This document shows, piece by piece, positions 32,919-43,970 of a DNA stretch of 64,000 nt (position 1 is its first letter; each line of letters begins with the position of its first letter). Location of the stretch: assembly GCA_024114885.1 (NCBI GenBank), contig CP099418.1, forward strand, positions 5,518,001 to 5,582,000. Reading direction: 5' to 3'. The DNA comes from Septoria linicola. Its lineage: Eukaryota; Ascomycota; Dothideomycetes; Mycosphaerellales; Mycosphaerellaceae. Position numbers and translations under genes: made by a program. The notes below the pieces were generated by a model. The model had not been told where the DNA came from, did no database searches, and saw only the letters and a list, made by a program, of their open reading frames with translations.

Positions 32919-34676
32919 ATGCGAGGTCCTATTGGAGGCTTAACAGGCCTCGTTGGCAAGGGTGTGGCAATGGGAGCAGAATATCGAGAACACCGCAAAG
33001 ATCAGAAGCAAGCCCGCTCTGCCAGCGACCAAGCAGCTGAGACAGGAGCGCAGGACTCAACGCGTAGCTCTCGTGGTGGACAGCCAGAAGCCCTGCCAGC
33101 CTATTCTGGGCTACCATCAAGTACTGAGAGACAAGTCGACCACGGAGCAGCCGCTACAGTGCACGAGAAGACCGAATTGTCATCCGAAGAAGACATAGAC
33201 ACAGACGATCTATATTCCGATACTGACACAGACTATTACTCGATTGAAGATGACGAAGAGCTCTTGGAGTTGGACGATGCACTATACGCGGAAGACAGCA
33301 AAGACTTGCCTACGTACGAGGAGTCCGAAGCTTGTTACGAGCCTGTTGACGAGCTAGTACGTGAGGTTGTGAGCGACAGCAAACCTTCAATCACTTCAGC
33401 TCCAAGTACTTCAGCCTTGGATGCGAAGGCACTCTCACGACCACAGTTACCATATCCAGTGATCCTACCGCAACGTCGCCCACGGAAGAAGGCTAGAGGG
33501 TTTATTCGAGCATACAGCCCTGTTCTGGCTGACTGTGGCATCAGTCAAGAAGTCTTTCTGACATTCCTGAACAACTTTCACAAGTCTAGCCAGGCTTCGC
33601 CCATCTTCCCTGTCATCACAATCTCTGCAGCAATTGCTGGCATGGCGCCCTCTGTCATTGCAATGGCGGTGTGCACGGCTGCACAGGTGGCAGCTGGCAT
33701 AGGTGCAGAGGTACAGTCTAGATCACGAACAAACACCTTCCTGGACCGCATCAATGATGAGCTATTTAAGCCCGCGGGACTATATGCCATGATCGTCAAG
33801 TACCAGTCCGACGCAGAAGCGCAGCAGTCGACATCAGGCTTGGCCGGACTGGCCAGTCAGGTACGCGCCGAGAGGGCTGATGTGAGCGCCTACCAGAAAG
33901 CCACGATTGCGAAGTACAATCGCACAGCATCTGATGCTAAAACTGTGGGCGATCGCATGGAGAACCTCAGACTTGCTAGTGGAACCACGAAAGGCGCCGC
34001 CATGCTGCCCGAATCTGCGCCTTTGATCTTTCCCGACATCGACAAGAAAGTGGCTCAAGCAGGCCCAGAAACATTCAATGACAAGACCAAGGACGCAAAG
34101 AAGTTCTTAGCCGATTACCTTGATCGACGAGCGCAAATGGAGTATGCGACCAAACATCCACATTCTTCGCTATCTGTCCCAGAACAACAGCGAGGCTTCA
34201 AATCAACAGTCGCAGATTCGAATCATCCCATGCACTCGGGTGGGCTCGTGGCTCTCGTATCTGGGGGCAAAGTGGCTCCACGCGTGGAGAAGGGCGAAAG
34301 GAGAATGGAGAGAAAGCTAGCGCGTGACGAACGTCGGATGGCGCGAGGCAGAGAGCCAAAGGCCAGGAAGCGCTATGGAGAGGCGTATCAGAACGAGTTG
34401 GCTCATCGTAAGGAAGCGAAAGATGGGTCGACAGCTGACAGCGCTGGGAAAGATTCTGTTGAAGGTCACCGCGATGGTGATGTTGGGGAGGGATCTTCGA
34501 GAAATGCATTACAGTACCGTGCCGCCAGACGTGGGCGCAGAAACCAGAAGGGAGCGCTGGGTGCTGTTAAGAGAGTCATGCGCGAGAACGTGCTGTATCT
34601 GACGATTGTAAACATGCCTAATGAGGCAGAATTGGCCAATGCTAGGCTGGAACTAGAGGCCCCTCAACAGCACTGA
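32919..34676 (+). CDS. Unknown fungal protein with central hydrophobic domain, 585 residues
   Basis: This is a single exon. The N-terminus (MRGPIGGLTGLVGKGVAMGA) is glycine-rich and followed by a charged, disordered region with an acidic stretch around residues 85-130. The central domain begins RGFIRAYSPVLADCGISQEV, then FLTFLNNFHKSSQASPIFPV, and an alanine-rich hydrophobic segment to about residue 262 that could insert in membrane. This block is typical of a large family found in ascomycetes, often in several copies, without known function. The C-terminal third is strongly basic (repeated ERR/ARR motifs). No enzyme motif is visible. Confidence 0.8.
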   Translation: MRGPIGGLTGLVGKGVAMGAEYREHRKDQKQARSASDQAAETGAQDSTRSSRGGQPEALPAYSGLPSSTERQVDHGAAATVHEKTELSSEEDIDTDDLYSDTDTDYYSIEDDEELLELDDALYAEDSKDLPTYEESEACYEPVDELVREVVSDSKPSITSAPSTSALDAKALSRPQLPYPVILPQRRPRKKARGFIRAYSPVLADCGISQEVFLTFLNNFHKSSQASPIFPVITISAAIAGMAPSVIAMAVCTAAQVAAGIGAEVQSRSRTNTFLDRINDELFKPAGLYAMIVKYQSDAEAQQSTSGLAGLASQVRAERADVSAYQKATIAKYNRTASDAKTVGDRMENLRLASGTTKGAAMLPESAPLIFPDIDKKVAQAGPETFNDKTKDAKKFLADYLDRRAQMEYATKHPHSSLSVPEQQRGFKSTVADSNHPMHSGGLVALVSGGKVAPRVEKGERRMERKLARDERRMARGREPKARKRYGEAYQNELAHRKEAKDGSTADSAGKDSVEGHRDGDVGEGSSRNALQYRAARRGRRNQKGALGAVKRVMRENVLYLTIVNMPNEAELANARLELEAPQQH

Positions 34677-34756
34677 TAAAGCAGTATCGTATGCAGCAGA
34701 AGGGACGACTCAAAGAGAGATTGCACAGCGTTTCAAACACATCGCTATATATCAAT

Positions 34757-35694
34757 CTATCCCCTGCGGCGTGTAGAAGGTGAGTTCTTTGGCTTGCTTT
34801 CATTGCCACTCGCCTTGACAACCTTTGCATAGCTTGGTGCTCCATCCTTGGTCGGATCAAGCTTCGTCTGCTTGCTGCTTGGGCTGTTCCAGTAGTAGAC
34901 CATCTGCAGAGCAAGGACCAAGTTCAATGAGAATCCAGCGAGGAAGCCGTACAGAATGAGCTTGTCGTCAACCTCCTGAAGAGTCGTAAAGATTCGTGCA
35001 AGAGATCCTGCAAGGTAGTTGAAGATCTGAGGCCACCGTCAGCATTGATCGCCTCAACCAAGGCAGAGAAACGCCGGTCACTTACCGCGAAAGCACTCAA
35101 TTGTCCTGTTCCTCCCTCAGAAAAGATTGTTATGATTTGTGGCAACTTGCTCGCAACACCCAGCAATCCAGCTCCAGCCTGGAAGTACTGCAATTGAGCC
35201 ATGCTCACAACACTGTCATTGTACAATGCATAACCCAAGGCTGCCAATCCTCCGACGAAGACTGCAGCGGCAGGTCCTTTGCCGGAGTACTGCAGGACCA
35301 GAACACTGATGGCTACATTCTGCACAGCGATGAGAGCTGTCTCGCCATATGTCGAGAAGGGGAACTCGTTGCGGATGTTGTAGACCAGCGTGACAAGGTA
35401 GCTGACTGTCTCGAGAAGGTACGAGAGGAAGGAAATGCCTTCGGCAGATTGACTGTTGACCAACTTGAGGAGTTGCGGGATCTTGACAATGCTGGAGGCG
35501 CCAATGATAGCTATGCCTAGCGCTTTGGAGATCGCGAGCTTCATGCAGACAGCATCAGAAATGGTGATATCGTGCACGAGTGAGCGATAGCATGAGTCGC
35601 CGAGAAGTTGTGTCGCTGCATCGCTGATCGGTTTGGGAAGGTTGCGTGTGATTGGCGTGAGGATGCCACGAAGCGTAGTCTCGAGTGCCTCCAT
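34757..35694 (-). CDS. MPDU1: MPDU1-like PQ-loop membrane protein
   Basis: The exons are 35694..35086 and 35026..34757, with a 59-base intron (gtaagt..cctcag), giving 292 residues. Two PQ-loop motifs are present: SSIVKIPQLLKLVNSQSAEG and GVASKLPQIITIF, each within paired helices. After the intron the protein continues IFNYLAGSLARIFTTLQEVD and DKLILYGFLAGFSLNLVLAL, closely as in MPDU1 proteins, and ends with a charged tail. In mammals MPDU1 (Lec35) is needed to use mannose- and glucose-phosphate dolichol in the ER for glycolipid and N-glycan assembly. The unspliced frame ends early within the intron, so the intron is needed for the last two helices. It is divergent from FMP46. Confidence 0.93.
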
Positions 35695-35920
35695 TCTGAA
35701 AAGTTGTATCGTTATCGAAGGAACAGAAATCTGAATGTCGTTTTGTCTGTCTCTCGAAAGCTGAGCTGACAGCTATACACTTTCTCGACAGGGGTTGACG
35801 CGCCGGTATCGCGCTAAGCGAAGGAAAGCACGCGACGTCACCGTTCAAGCTCGAGCTGCTTCACTCTCGTCTGCCAAACACGCTGCCGGTGATCGCAAAA
35901 ACACAATCACATCACACACC
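35695..35920. promoter_or_regulatory. Short bidirectional promoter of MPDU1-like gene and FMP46
   Basis: Only 226 bases separate the two divergent start codons, so both promoters must lie here or overlap the genes. No specific element is identified. Confidence 0.5.
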
Positions 35921-36600
35921 ATGGCTTTTTTCAAGAACCTATTCAAAGAGGTGAGTCTACCATAAATACCACCATTGTGGGTGAAAGCATTGGAAGAGCA
36001 CTGCTGACGATCGCACAGGCCGGCGTCAAAGACGTTGTCACTCTCTTCCACAACCCAAAACTGCCAGCATCCACTCGTGTACACACTCTGCTCAAGCAGC
36101 TCAACGCGAATGCCGTAGCGACCGCGACGGAGGACCAGGCAAGCGACCACAGCAAGCAGAGCAAATTGGAGAGGACAGAATTCGAGCTTGGTAGGTCTTT
36201 ACAAAATATGGCGTGAGAAGGAGCAGAGCGAACGGCACAAGGATGCAATACAGGAGAAACGGAGGCTGATGCGGTGATCCAGAAATCCAAGAGGGCGCAC
36301 CTACGAGCGACCAATTGAGCAGTATCCTTGAATACTTGGGCCCTTCACAAGCAGGTAGCGTAATCCAGGACGCCACGGGCACAAGCGATGCGTTACGGAA
36401 GTTCAAGCAGAGTGAGGCTTCCTTCCAACGCCCAGTCATAGTAGACTGGAACAATGGTAGAGCTGGTAAGTGCATACAGAGCAACACAATCAGAGTGCAC
36501 ATTCTGGCGAGCGACGCTGACTTTTGCAGTGGTTGGAGAGAACGAGAGCGAGATTCTGAAGCTGGTGAAGTCACTTCCTAAGGAGACTGACAAGGCATAA
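35921..36600 (+). CDS. FMP46: FMP46/DUF1687 thioredoxin-like mitochondrial protein
   Basis: Four exons (35921..35950, 36019..36190, 36283..36465, 36530..36600) encode 151 residues. The joined protein reads MAFFKNLFKE, then DVVTLFHNPKLPASTRVHTL, FELEIQEGAPTSDQLSSILE, and finally PVIVDWNNGRAVVGENESEI. These segments match the fungal DUF1687 family, a thioredoxin-fold group named after yeast Fmp46, found in mitochondria and thought to be redox active. Here the position corresponding to a redox Cys in LFHNPKLPAS has no cysteine, so activity is not assured. The third exon's acceptor at 36281-36282 was chosen because it alone keeps the frame. An earlier AG at 36252-36253 would lead to a premature stop after 20 codons. 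The second intron is 92 bases. Confidence 0.88.
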
Positions 36601-37362
36601 ATTAGCCGTTACCGAAGAGGCCAGGAGTTGAGGTGGAGCGAAAATGAAGGGTGGTTTGTAGCGAGCATAGAAGAGGCAGTGCGCCTAGAACGAAAAATTC
36701 TCTACTCGTGACAAGCTGGAAGTGAGGATTCTTGTTCCACTCATGGGTGGTCGGAGAAGGAACAATGGCCTTGTTCGTGGAAGTTGTTTCGGGAACCTGC
36801 AGCTGATACTGCACCTGTCAAAAGACCAGCGTATGTTGCTGCGCGGCGGGACCACACCTGTTCAGATCTGCACGCCGGCGGGCGTGCTTCCATCGACCAT
36901 GTAAGCCGCCATATCTTTCCTGCCCCGTTCTACAGAATACACATAGCCGCTGATAGTGCGTGTTGATTGCAAACAGCAGCGTTCGTTGCAGTCACCGCCT
37001 CGCCACCAGAAGAAACGGCGATGAAGCAACGCATCTCCCCCAGCAACGTCTTCTCACTTTCACTGCAGCATTTGGTGAAGCTTTATGCGCTTCAGAAGTG
37101 AAGCTGAAGCTTCTCGCACCTGCACCTGCAGCGCGCTCCTGCCATTGAGTCCAAGCTCATTCGCACTTGCACAAACAGCAAAACACAACACTCTGCAACT
37201 GCCGCTTCGCACCAACATTGCAACAACATCGACAATACTTCCACTGCGGCAGTGTTAACCATTTTCGCGCTCTGATACTGGCAAGTTGCATCTTCGCTCC
37301 CCCCTTCCTCCCACCTCTCCGACTGCGGCGGCTTTTCTGGCACGAGTTGAGCGTCTAACATC
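36601..37362. other. Intergenic region and 5' leader
   Basis: About 0.76 kb before a large gene. The right half is C/A-rich and looks like a 5' leader. No gene is recognised. Confidence 0.5.
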
Positions 37363-40300
37363 ATGGCCATCGACGGCGGGCCCGTCATCGCCTCGAGCAA
37401 TCGCTGGTTAGCAATTTTGCCTTACATGGCGATCCTCCACGAGGAAGATCACCACCGATGGGGTGCTATCATGCCTTGGGAATTTCCGCAAAAAGCCAGC
37501 AAAGAGGTGGAAGAAGCATTTCTTCTCAAGGAGTTCGATGAGGGCGAGTGCCGCAAGCAAGGCTTCGCGTTCCTCAAGCAGGTCTGGCTGTCTATTGCGA
37601 TCAACAACTTCGAGAACCGTATGCCGTTCATCGTCAATGGTTGGTTCGAGCAGAAGGGCCAAGAGTACCTTGACGACCCAAGCTTCGAGGTTCACTTGTT
37701 GAACGAGGACGCTCGAGCACACACCTTTTTTGAGCAGGCAGAGATCAAGCTGTACGGCTCAGTCTTCCTCGACACAGCGGTGAAGTGCATTCAAAACGAG
37801 ATCCGCCGAAAATCTGCAAATCCTCCCGCTGTTGTTCCAGCAGCAGCATCCTCATCATCCGAGGAGTCGACCTCTGTCGACGACTCAAAGACCGACAAAG
37901 ACGCGTCGCCGGTGACTACGAATCTGCCACCGCTGCAGCCAGCCAAGAACACGAAGCCAACCCCGACCACGACAACTGTGCTCAAGCCCACGGCCAACGT
38001 CTTCAGCTCAAGCAACACGCCAGTGCAGGCAACGGCAGAAATTTTCCAGCCCTCCTTCAATCCTCGCAGCTTCAGCGACGAGGTGGACACATCACACCAG
38101 CGAGGTCAGCACAACCGCAAGCGTGGCTCCAATGGCAAGCGCTCCAGCTTCACCGATCGCGCGGGCTATCGACCAGCTCAAGGCTTCAACGATGCGAGGC
38201 AGTCCTTTGGTAAGATGGCGCAGGGCTATCCACCTCCGCAGGCACAGAGTCTACCTGCTGCTATGGCCCAGATGCCTCAGTTTGCTACCCGTGGGCCAAA
38301 TAGTTTCAGCTTGCCGCCACCCTCTCCTCAGTGTCCACTTCCATTCTCTCCTAGGTCGGGTCCTCCTCCACCTCTAGGATACCCAAGTGCCCCGCCACCT
38401 CCGGGCTTTGAGAAACAGCAGCCTCGGCACTTCCCCGTCAACAGTCATCCTGCTTTCGGACATGGTCCGCCGCCTCCTCAGACATTCGGCAATCCCTTGC
38501 TCAGTGAGCGCAACACAAATCATGGCGATGCGCGATACTATCTCGGGCAGCCAGATCGTTCGATGTACGACCAAGAATCGGAGCATGGACGCAAGCGTCG
38601 TGACAGTGCTGCGTCACACGGCGGTAGACCTGGCAATCACAACGGCAACGGTAGAGGCCGGGGTCGAGGTGGGCGCAACCGCAACAGCATCGACGAGGAG
38701 TACCACACTGGTCACCACAACTTATCAGGTGGCCACAGCGATCGGACTGGCTTTACCGGTACTCAAGAAGATCGGCAGTTCCACGCTGGTCAGCGAACAT
38801 TCGACGACCGTGGCTCGTGGCGTCAGAAGCAGAATGAGAACATCGCTCCGGGTTCGCATCACTTCGACCCTTTCCCGCATGGACCGCCTCAGATATTGCA
38901 CAACCCGCGTCGTGCATCTCAGACCCAGCAGATCCCAGCAGCCGGCATGCAGCAGCCCTCGCACATGGCTTTGCCATTTCCCAAAGTCGAGCACAGACTT
39001 GCGCCAGGCAATACATCATCTGGCAAAGCCTCAGGGTTTGACATCGATCCTTGTGTCAAGCCACTGGAGGAATACGGCTGCTCCAGGACCTCTATAGGCG
39101 ACAAGTGCACATACGCGAACAAAGTAATTGCCTTTGCGGTACCGGCAGATATCCCAGATCATGCCATTCGCCAGTGCTTCGAACAATTTGGGCCTGTAAA
39201 GCACATCGCAGAAGTGCGCAATGCACTGACGGATGGTGGCGAAGGCGACCCTCACAGATTCATTGCATTTCACACAGCAGACCCTGCTCGTGCATGTGTC
39301 AAGCAGAGAAACGTGGTCATCTACGGCAAGCAGATTACCGTGGAGGTTGCGAAAGAATTCTGGGACACGAAGCATTTCATGTTCGAGGCGCGTACTGCCA
39401 AGGGCATGCTATTCAAAGACTCGCAGAACATCGCGCCTCCTTGGATGCATTACATACACAACTCCGCTCTCGGCGCCGCAGTGCCTCCGCCGGTAGCTAG
39501 TACGACGCGACCCTACGAGCAGTTGCCTCGTGACCTGGAGGCTGTCGTACCAGTCGTGGGTCTCGACTCGATGATCTCAGACACAGCACCAACCACGTCC
39601 GGCCCAGCTACACCTGAAGGCAAATTGAAGAGATGTGGCAAGAAGAACAAGAAAGCTATCCGGAAAGAGCCTGTCAATCGAACTCCAAAGGGCATCGCGC
39701 AACAGACGCGACCATGCTTGACCCCAATACCTGACGATGCAAGCTCTGTTACCACTGTCGACACCAAGCACACCACACCGGTGAAGCGCAACAAGTCCCT
39801 GCGAACAAAGCCCGCAGAGCACGTCGCAGCTTCTTCTGAGGCAGCATCAAACGACTCAAGTGTGGTGATGGAGCCACAAGTGAGTGTTTCGAAATCACTG
39901 CCAAGCATAGAGTCCTCCAACACTGCATCTCTGGCGAAGGACCAGCCTAAGACTTGCACAGATGCGATAGTGAAAGAGGACGATGCTGAGATCAAGTGCG
40001 AGGAAGAGCCCGTCGATGACAGTTTCCACAGCGCCAGTGCCACGCCCGCTGAAGAGTGCGACATGACTGATGAGTTCGCGACAACGCCCAGAGCGACCCT
40101 GGGGAAGCCAGTGGTCCAGTCCGCGGCAGTCGATACAGCTATTCCCGGAGTGTCCGAACCTTCGGCATCGACTGACACCAAGTCTGAAGTTGTCGAAGAT
40201 CCTGTGCAGAAGGACAATAAGAAAGTCTTGCTACCAGCACTGCCCAAGTCTAAGTCCAAGGTCTCGATTGCCTTACCAGAGATAGACACGTCTCAAACGC

Positions 40301-41872
40301 CGTCAACTGCGCCAGAAGAGATCAGTGCAGCCAGCGACATAGATCCTCAGCGCACGGTATCGGGCAGCTCTGATGTTGCCACCGGGTTTGTCACTGCACC
40401 GAACACACCAGGTTCGCCTGTAATCGGGCAAAAAGGCATTCCAGAGATACAGTCCAAGAAAGAGATCAGGGCTCAAGAGGACAACAAAGCAAAAGGACCA
40501 GCACAGACGGAGTCATTCAGTCTCTTCGGCAAAGTCAAGAAGGGCAAGAAGTCGAAGTCAAGCAAGAACAACTCTCGTCAAACCTCTCGGCAAGATTCAC
40601 CGATACTACCTGTGCCAGAAGACCTGCCAACGCGCAAGGGCAAGAATACTGCCGTGACGAAGGCAATCACTCAGCAACCTGAGCCTGCAGAAAATCCAGT
40701 TGAGCCTTTCGTACCCAAGCAGCAAGAAGTCAGCGCAGTTCAGCCCATCGAGGTGAATGATACTACAGACACAACTCAACCCGGCGTTCTTGATCAGACC
40801 CAATCTGCTGAAGAAGTACTCAACATTGCTGCGAAGGACACTGTTCTCGCCGCCGGCAAGTCAGCTCCGTCCACTGCGCCATCTCCTAGCCGAGGCAGTA
40901 TCTTGCGCCGCCTTACCGGCATGTTCTCTGGCAGCTCTGATCATCGCCCAGTTGTGGTTGGGAGTGCAGAAGTCTCTAGTCCAGAGACCAAGACGAAGCC
41001 TGCAACTGAGGTGAGAAGTGTCTTTCAGGATGCTGTATCGCATACTAACATATCTCTAGGAGTCATCCAGCACTACAGACAAGGCCGAAGACCTTGCCAA
41101 GTTCCACGAGACTGGACCACCTGACACGGCTGAAGCTACTGCGGCGGCCGAAGCCTCTTCTTCCAATAAGAACAAGAAGAAGAAGAAGTCCAAGAAGAAG
41201 CCGGCTACGGGCGAGTCCTCTTCCGATATACCAATCGTCAACACCAATCAACCGAAGGCAGTGGTTCTCGAAATGAGCCACCTCGCGCCCAGCAACGAAA
41301 TCAGCACACCGCTGTATGAATTTCACGGCACCGACACCAAAGGCTCAGCCAGCGACTCTAGTGCTGCAGTCTCGAAGCAGGATAGCGATCAATCTCCGCC
41401 AGTAAAGGTAAAATCATCACGTCGATTGATTTCTGATAGTCATCTTGTGCAGGCGCCCCCAATTCGTCGCGTGCACCCTCGCTTCAAGCGCAAGAAGAGT
41501 TCTGACAGTTCTGATAGTCGGGCGGAGAATATCCCAGACACTGGGCTGGTACGGCAACCGAATGTCTCTACCCGAGATGAGACGTCCACCGCTGAGCAAA
41601 ACAATGTATGTAACATTATCACCCTGACGGAAGGGCACCTGTTGCAAGTCCTCAACATTGTGGAGAGTAACAATGAACAGGGCCAGTCGCCGAAGATGTA
41701 CGTTGTATTCGTAAAGCCTGATCCAGTCGAAGAGTCGAGGCGCAGAATAGATAAGCTCGACAAGCGTGAGAAGGAGATCAAGCAGCAGAAGCAGGAGATG
41801 GGCAGAATCGTTGGAGAGGTTCATGGAGATGGCGATGACGAGGTCGAGAAGGCTGCCGAATCGACGAAGTAG
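37363..41872 (+). CDS. Very large, mostly disordered protein with an RRM-like domain
   Basis: The exons are 37363..41010, 41060..41407 and 41453..41872, giving 1471 residues. The last intron (45 bases, no stop, multiple of three) is inferred and may be retained, giving 1486. The N-terminal 140 residues look folded and include WLAILPYMAILHEEDHHRWG and MPFIVNGWFEQKGQEY. A long Pro/Ser/Gln/Gly-rich region follows, with an RGRGRGGRNRN box near residue 435. At about 585-665 lies an RRM-like fold: KVIAFAVPADIPDHAIRQCF, EQFGPVKHIAEVRNAL, PHRFIAFHTADPARACV and YGKQITVEVAKEFW. Its RNP1 keeps only the aromatic Phe pair (RFIAF). The remainder is disordered, with lysine clusters (NKNKKKKKSKKK) and a C-terminal charged helix. 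RNA binding is likely; the process is unknown. Confidence 0.85.
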
Positions 41873-42487
41873 CACTTTCGTGGCGTCTGGCGTACTCTGG
41901 GATGGCGACAGGCCGAAGACCTGTCATACATGGCTTGCGTAGGGTGGGGTTGCAGCTCGATAGCAAGAGTGGCATTTCGCCACAGCATCGAAAACTCATT
42001 GCATCAGTTCATCAATGTTCGAGTCCATCCTTTTCCGTCAATACTTTGCAGTCTTCAACATCAGTATCACTCCAGTCCAACAGCAAAATGTAGAAAAACA
42101 TGATGACATTTGCGTGAGAAGCTTGTGCAATTCGAGCTACTGTGGAAGCAGTACTACAGAACCAGAAGCCCTTCTCCATTTTCATGTCGACAGCCGACTT
42201 CCTTCTTCAAGCCACGTCCATCTTCCATTGCTTCAGAAGATGACGCGCTCTCGAGACATGCCAGCCCAATTCCTTCTTTTCCCAAAGAAAAAGAAAATAA
42301 ACGCCGTTTCCACTCATGCCGTCGATCGTGTTCTGCGCTCATTTCCTCGCGCTTTGCTTTCCCGTCCAACAACAACCTCTGTCACGCAAAAACGTTCCAA
42401 CCTTCCTCCTTCCCCGCTGCTCATATCATCACGCAGTTCGTCGGGTCATTTTGTCGTGAAGTCGGATATTGGTCGAGTTTTTGTCGT
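41873..42487. other. Intergenic region between convergent genes
   Basis: The 615 bases include the 3' ends of the large RRM gene and of RPS30. A long plus-strand open frame here overlaps RPS30 on the other strand and is a shadow. Confidence 0.55.
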
Positions 42488-42756
42488 CTATGAGGTTGGG
42501 TTGGGGTTCATCTTCCTCTTGCCGCCGGTCATGGTGACGTTGACGAAACGGCGGGTGTATTGGATGCGCTTCTTCGCGCGGCCCTTGGGGACCTTCTTCT
42601 TCTCCTGTGGCTCGACCTGTGGTGTATTCCCATGTTAGATCTGCTGTCCGCCACTTTGTTCGTGTTCTGTTCTGTTCATCTTGGTGGAGGGCCTACCTTT
42701 GGAGTCTGCGACTTGACTTTTCCGGCACGGGCGAGAGAGCCGTGCACCTTACCCAT
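42488..42756 (-). CDS. RPS30: 40S ribosomal protein eS30
   Basis: The exons are 42756..42697 and 42616..42488, with an 80-base intron (gtaggc..ccacag), giving 62 residues, the normal length of fungal eS30. The protein starts MGKVHGSLARAGKVKSQTPK and, after the intron, reads VEPQEKKKVPKGRAKKRIQY, then TRRFVNVTMTGGKRKMNPNP, matching the family throughout. It is a basic protein of the small subunit located near the mRNA channel. There is no ubiquitin-like N-terminal fusion, as expected for fungi, in contrast to animal FAU. It is too small and too split to show up as a long open frame. The identification is secure. Confidence 0.96.
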
Positions 42757-43148
42757 GATTGCGGTGTTGAGTGCTGTTCAAGGGCTGTGTTCTGTGGCGA
42801 AAAGCAATGTCAGTCCTGCGCACTTTGCGGTGGTCGTGGACGAGCGAATCGTTGATATATTGGACTCTTCGGTGGTTTCGAGGCGATAGGAGGTGACTCA
42901 CGGGTTGCGTTGATGACTGCGTTGGCGCTGGGTGTGGTGGAAGTCGACGAGATGATGGCGTCGCTGAATTGAGTCGAGTGGGCAGGGGCTTGGCAACCGG
43001 AAAAGCGGCGACACAGAAGGAGCGACCGTCAAGTGCTCGGCTAGAGCCGAGAGATGGTCAGATTAGATAACTGCACATCGATTGCCTCATTGACATCCAG
43101 ACTGTTCTGTCACTCATCGTGCGACTGATATCCTGCTAGTATTGCACC
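42757..43148. other. Divergent promoter region of RPS30 and CREG-like gene
   Basis: The 392 bases lie between divergent start codons. Some T/G-rich tracts occur; no specific element is assigned. Confidence 0.5.
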
Positions 43149-43970
43149 ATGAAAGCCACCACGCTACTGGCCGGATCTGCTGGTCTCGCAGCTGCGACCT
43201 CAATCGGCCAAACGCAGCCTCAACACATCTTCTCCAATCCAGACTCTATCCACGAGGACGACTTCCACTTCCCTACGATCCGCGAGTCTGCTGCTCAAGC
43301 TCGAAAGATTCAGCATTTGACGACTATCGGCAATCTCGTCACAGTCTTCCCATCCACAACCAACAGTAACGATGTCGACGCGCTCGAGAACCGCCCACAA
43401 GATGTTGAAGGGTCACCCATAGGCTTGATGGAATACTACGCAGACTGCGATCCTCACAGCGGCAATCCAATCCTGCTAGCCCTAGACATCGCCACTCCAT
43501 ACAAAAACTACAATCAGGGATCAAATATCTCCTTGAGCATACGATGGTGGCCAACACAGAAGAATACGTACTCTACCTTGGAGTCGATGACAAGCTGGAT
43601 GTGGAAGCAAGACGAGGATGAGATTCCTACTCCTCACACGCCTGCTGCGTTGCCGAGGTTCTCCCTGCACGGACATCTTGAGACTGTGTCAGAGGAGAGG
43701 CTGAAGGATGGTAAGATCCAGGCGTGCTTTCTGAGAAGTCATCCAGATTCCATCTACTGGCAGCCTGGCAATGACATCCACCAGAGCCATTACGCACAGT
43801 TGGTCGTGGATCATGTATACTGGTTTGGAGGCTTTGGGGATCGGGCGAGGATTGGCTGGCTGCCTATCGATGTGTGGCGGAACTTGACCATGAAGGAGGT
43901 TATTGAGGCTAAGCTGCCTGGTGAAAAGAAGCACAGACACTCGAGCAGTTGGTGGAAGATGGGATTGTGA
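43149..43970 (+). CDS. Secreted CREG-like protein (PNPOx-type fold)
   Basis: This is a single exon of 273 residues. The N-terminus MKATTLLAGSAGLAAATSIG is a likely signal peptide. The mature part shows the order of CREG-like split-barrel proteins: SAAQARKIQHLTTIGNLVTV, GSPIGLMEYYADCD, GNPILLALDIATPYKNY, NISLSIRW, PRFSLHGHLETV and SHPDSIYWQPGNDIHQSHYA. The final segment includes VYWFGGFGDRARIGWLPIDV. Similar barrels bind flavin in pyridoxine phosphate oxidases, whereas CREG proteins usually do not and act as secreted or lysosomal glycoproteins. There is an N-glycosylation sequon in the NISLS segment. The role in fungi is unknown. The ATG is supported by the signal peptide directly following it. 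Confidence 0.85.
   Translation: MKATTLLAGSAGLAAATSIGQTQPQHIFSNPDSIHEDDFHFPTIRESAAQARKIQHLTTIGNLVTVFPSTTNSNDVDALENRPQDVEGSPIGLMEYYADCDPHSGNPILLALDIATPYKNYNQGSNISLSIRWWPTQKNTYSTLESMTSWMWKQDEDEIPTPHTPAALPRFSLHGHLETVSEERLKDGKIQACFLRSHPDSIYWQPGNDIHQSHYAQLVVDHVYWFGGFGDRARIGWLPIDVWRNLTMKEVIEAKLPGEKKHRHSSSWWKMGL

Noticed and set aside
42015..42638. 207-codon plus-strand frame
   Set aside because: Its right part is antisense to the RPS30 second exon, and the rest looks like 3' untranslated sequence.
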